A stretch of 7,632 nucleotides of DNA from Pseudomonadota bacterium (GTDB lineage: Bacteria > Pseudomonadota > Gammaproteobacteria > Burkholderiales > Thiobacillaceae): the NCBI GenBank assembly GCA_021802595.1, contig JAJZRT010000162.1, positions 1-7,632 on the forward strand, read 5' to 3'. Positions within the stretch are counted from its first letter, which is position 1; each line of letters starts with the position of its first letter. Shown here piece after piece: positions 5,701 to 7,632 of the stretch. The notes below the pieces were generated by a model. It ran no database searches. It had not been told where the DNA came from and worked only from the letters and a program-made list of their open reading frames with translations. The position numbers and the translations under genes are program-made.

Positions 5701-7368
5701 ATGGTTTCGTCGGTATTTGCGAAGGAAAAACGGGAGGACGTGCCAGGGCCGCTGCATCGTCCGGTCTGCCGTCAGCTGAAGGCGCATCAGGCCGCGATGG
5801 CGGCGGTGCACATGCGCGATCTGTTTGCGGCCGATCCGGCGCGCTTCGAGCGGTTCTCGCTGCAGGTGGACGCGCTGTTGCTGGACTATTCGAAGAACCG
5901 CATCACCGACGAGACCATGGGCCTGCTGGTGCGGCTGGCCGAGGAAGCGGACGTGGCCGGCTGGCGCGAACGCATGTTCGGCGGCGACAGGATCAACAAC
6001 ACCGAAAACCGAGCCGTGCTGCATGTGGCCCTGCGCAATCGCAGCAATCACCCGGTGCGGGTCGACGGCGAGGACGTGATGCCGAAAGTGAACGCCGTGA
6101 TCGAGCGCATGGGTGCGTTCGCCGAGCGGGTGCGGAGCGGCGAGTGGCGCGGCTATACCGGCGAACGCATCACCGATGTGGTCAACATCGGCATCGGCGG
6201 CTCCGACCTCGGCCCGCAGATGGTGGTCCAGGCGCTGAAGCCGTACCGCCATCCGCGCCTGAAGGTGCATTTCATTTCCAACATCGACGGCGCGCACGTC
6301 AAGGAAACGCTGGAGACGCTGAATCCCGAGACGACGCTGTTCATCGTCTCGTCCAAGACCTTCACCACGCAGGAGACGATGACCAACGCCCACTATGCGC
6401 GCGCGTGGTTCCTGGCGCAGTCGCAGGCAGTGAAGCACATTGCGAAGCATTTCGTGGCGGTGTCGACCAATCGGGATGCGGTCACCTCCTTCGGAATCGA
6501 CCCCGCGAACATGTTCGAATTCTGGGACTGGGTCGGCGGGCGCTATTCGCTGTGGTCGGCGATCGGTCTGTCGATCGTGCTGGCGGTGGGGGCGGAGCGT
6601 TTCATCGAACTGCTGGAAGGCGCTCACGGGATGGACGAGCATTTCCGCCATGCGCCGCTGGAACGCAACATGCCGGTGATCCTCGCGCTGCTGGGCGTCT
6701 GGTACAACAACTTCTTCGGCGCCGAGTCGCACGCGATCCTGCCGTATGACCACTACCTGCGCAGCCTGCCCGCCTACCTCGAACAGGCCGACATGGAGTC
6801 GAACGGCAAATCGGTCGATCGCGACGGCAACGTCGTCGACTATCCCACCGGCGCGATCGTCTGGGGCGCCACCGGCATCAACGGCCAGCATGCGTTCTAC
6901 CAGTTGCTGCACCAGGGCACCAAGATGATTCCGGCCGACTTCATCGTGTCGGTCGAGCCGCACACCGACCTGCAGGAACACCACGACATCCTGATCGCCA
7001 ATTTCCTGGCGCAGACCGAGGCGCTGATGCGCGGCCGCACGCGCGAGGAGACGCAGGCGCAGACCGGCCAGTTCGTCTCGCACAAGGTGTTCGACGGCAA
7101 TCACCCCAGCAACGCGATCCTGCTGAACAGGCTGACGCCGTACACGCTCGGCATGCTGATCGCGCTGTACGAGCACAAGATTTTCGTGGAGGGCGTGATC
7201 TGGAATCTCAATTCCTACGACCAATGGGGCGTGGAACTCGGCAAGCAGCTCGCCAGCCGCATCCTGCCCGAGCTGCATGCCGACGCGCCGGTAGGGGGGC
7301 ATGATGCCTCAACCAACGCGCTGATCAATTATTATCGTCGAATGAGTCATCCGCGCACTGGCCTATAG
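5701..7368 (+). CDS. pgi: Glucose-6-phosphate isomerase
   Basis: 555 residues, close to the 549 of E. coli Pgi. It interconverts glucose 6-phosphate and fructose 6-phosphate in the cytosol, the branch point between glycolysis/gluconeogenesis and sugar-nucleotide synthesis (UDP-glucose from one side, UDP-GlcNAc from the other). Both family signatures are intact: [14 protein letters not shown] from residue 276 and [18 protein letters not shown] ending at Lys515. The catalytic residues can be placed: Glu366 in MESNGK, His397 in INGQHAF and Lys515 in WGVELGK, equivalent to E. coli Glu355, His386 and Lys514. The SIS phosphate-binding segments [11 protein letters not shown] and [11 protein letters not shown] are present. 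Start is set by the AGGAGG at 5687. It is transcribed away from the exopolysaccharide operon and followed after 8 bp by glk, so the two are probably co-transcribed. A sigma-54-type promoter 85 bp upstream is unusual for this housekeeping gene. Confidence 0.98.
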   Translation: MVSSVFAKEKREDVPGPLHRPVCRQLKAHQAAMAAVHMRDLFAADPARFERFSLQVDALLLDYSKNRITDETMGLLVRLAEEADVAGWRERMFGGDRINNTENRAVLHVALRNRSNHPVRVDGEDVMPKVNAVIERMGAFAERVRSGEWRGYTGERITDVVNIGIGGSDLGPQMVVQALKPYRHPRLKVHFISNIDGAHVKETLETLNPETTLFIVSSKTFTTQETMTNAHYARAWFLAQSQAVKHIAKHFVAVSTNRDAVTSFGIDPANMFEFWDWVGGRYSLWSAIGLSIVLAVGAERFIELLEGAHGMDEHFRHAPLERNMPVILALLGVWYNNFFGAESHAILPYDHYLRSLPAYLEQADMESNGKSVDRDGNVVDYPTGAIVWGATGINGQHAFYQLLHQGTKMIPADFIVSVEPHTDLQEHHDILIANFLAQTEALMRGRTREETQAQTGQFVSHKVFDGNHPSNAILLNRLTPYTLGMLIALYEHKIFVEGVIWNLNSYDQWGVELGKQLASRILPELHADAPVGGHDASTNALINYYRRMSHPRTGL

Positions 7369-7376
7369 TTTCAAAT

Positions 7377-7632
7377 ATGGAGTTGATCGCAGGCGATATC
7401 GGAGGAACGAAAAGCTGGCTGGCCTGGGTGACGAGTACGCCCAAGGGGGAAGGGCAGTTGCGTTTCGAACGGGTCTATCCGAGTGCCGACTTTGCAAGCG
7501 CCGACGAGTTGATGCGCCGGTTCGTGGCCGACTCGGGACGGGCCGCGATGCCGGATTGCCTGCTGCTGGCATTGCCGGGTCCCGTGGATGCGCAGCACAC
7601 CACGCTCACCAATCTGGACTGGACGCTCGATG
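7377..7632 (+). CDS. glk: Glucokinase, N-terminal part (cut by window end)
   Basis: 85 codons are visible and the frame runs off the window. The start MELIAGDIGGTKSW contains the GDIGGTK phosphate-binding (ATP) loop of the Glk branch of the hexokinase/actin fold, and LLLALPGPVD with LTNLDWTL further on fits the sugar-binding lobe of Glk (in E. coli, the segment with MTN and Trp). The ATP-dependent enzyme phosphorylates glucose to glucose 6-phosphate, the substrate of the Pgi encoded 8 bp upstream. No Shine-Dalgarno is visible between the pgi stop and this ATG, which suggests translation coupled to pgi. ROK-family kinases share the ATP loop, but the TNLDW segment favours Glk. Activity cannot be judged because most of the gene, including the catalytic Asp region, lies outside. 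Confidence 0.9.
   Translation, partial: MELIAGDIGGTKSWLAWVTSTPKGEGQLRFERVYPSADFASADELMRRFVADSGRAAMPDCLLLALPGPVDAQHTTLTNLDWTLD

Noticed and set aside
5641..7302. 553-codon open frame on the minus strand opposite pgi
   Set aside because: His/Arg/Val-rich mirror of the pgi codon pattern; pgi itself has all catalytic residues and a perfect ribosome binding site.
1..7632. Mobile elements, CRISPR arrays, tRNA or rRNA genes
   Set aside because: No transposase motifs, flanking repeats, regularly spaced repeats or RNA gene sequences were seen; the DNA is nearly all accounted for by six coding regions and one control region.

Overview
The window looks like a stretch of GC-rich betaproteobacterial chromosome. 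Rhodocyclales (the Thauera/Azoarcus/Zoogloea type of genome) is my guess from protein flavour, base composition and gene content; the sequence alone does not prove the taxon. It holds two divergent gene groups either side of a 425-bp control region (5276-5700).

The left group, on the minus strand, is a four-gene exopolysaccharide cluster. In transcription order it encodes an NAD-dependent nucleotide-sugar epimerase/decarboxylase (5275-4292), a membrane family-2 glycosyltransferase (4279-2888), a secreted 773-residue protein with an N-terminal TPR superhelix and a C-terminal outer-membrane beta barrel (2891-570), and a secreted polysaccharide (NodB-type) deacetylase that runs off the window at base 1 (538-1). 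Gaps are 12 bp, a 4-bp ATGA overlap and 31 bp, so this is almost certainly one operon. The set can be read as a complete path: make an activated sugar, polymerise it at the inner membrane, partly deacetylate it in the periplasm, and export it through a TPR-barrel porin. The architecture is analogous to Pga (PNAG) and Pel systems. It does not match either exactly: there is no PgaD-like gene, the glycosyltransferase lacks N-terminal membrane helices and has a changed QxxRW motif, and a sugar-nucleotide enzyme leads the operon.

The right group, on the plus strand, is pgi (glucose-6-phosphate isomerase, complete, 5701-7368) followed after 8 bp by the start of glk (glucokinase, cut by the window end). 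These supply and interconvert hexose phosphates that feed nucleotide-sugar synthesis.

The most notable regulatory feature is a pair of divergent sigma-54 (RpoN) -24/-12 promoter matches with exact spacing. One (5437-5422, minus) faces the exopolysaccharide operon and the other (5616-5631, plus) faces pgi-glk. Between or beside them lie a 7-bp inverted repeat that could be an enhancer site and an IHF-like site at about -50 of the pgi promoter. This suggests that polymer synthesis and its precursor supply are switched on together by an RpoN-dependent activator. All functional statements are from reading the sequence by eye; no database search was run.
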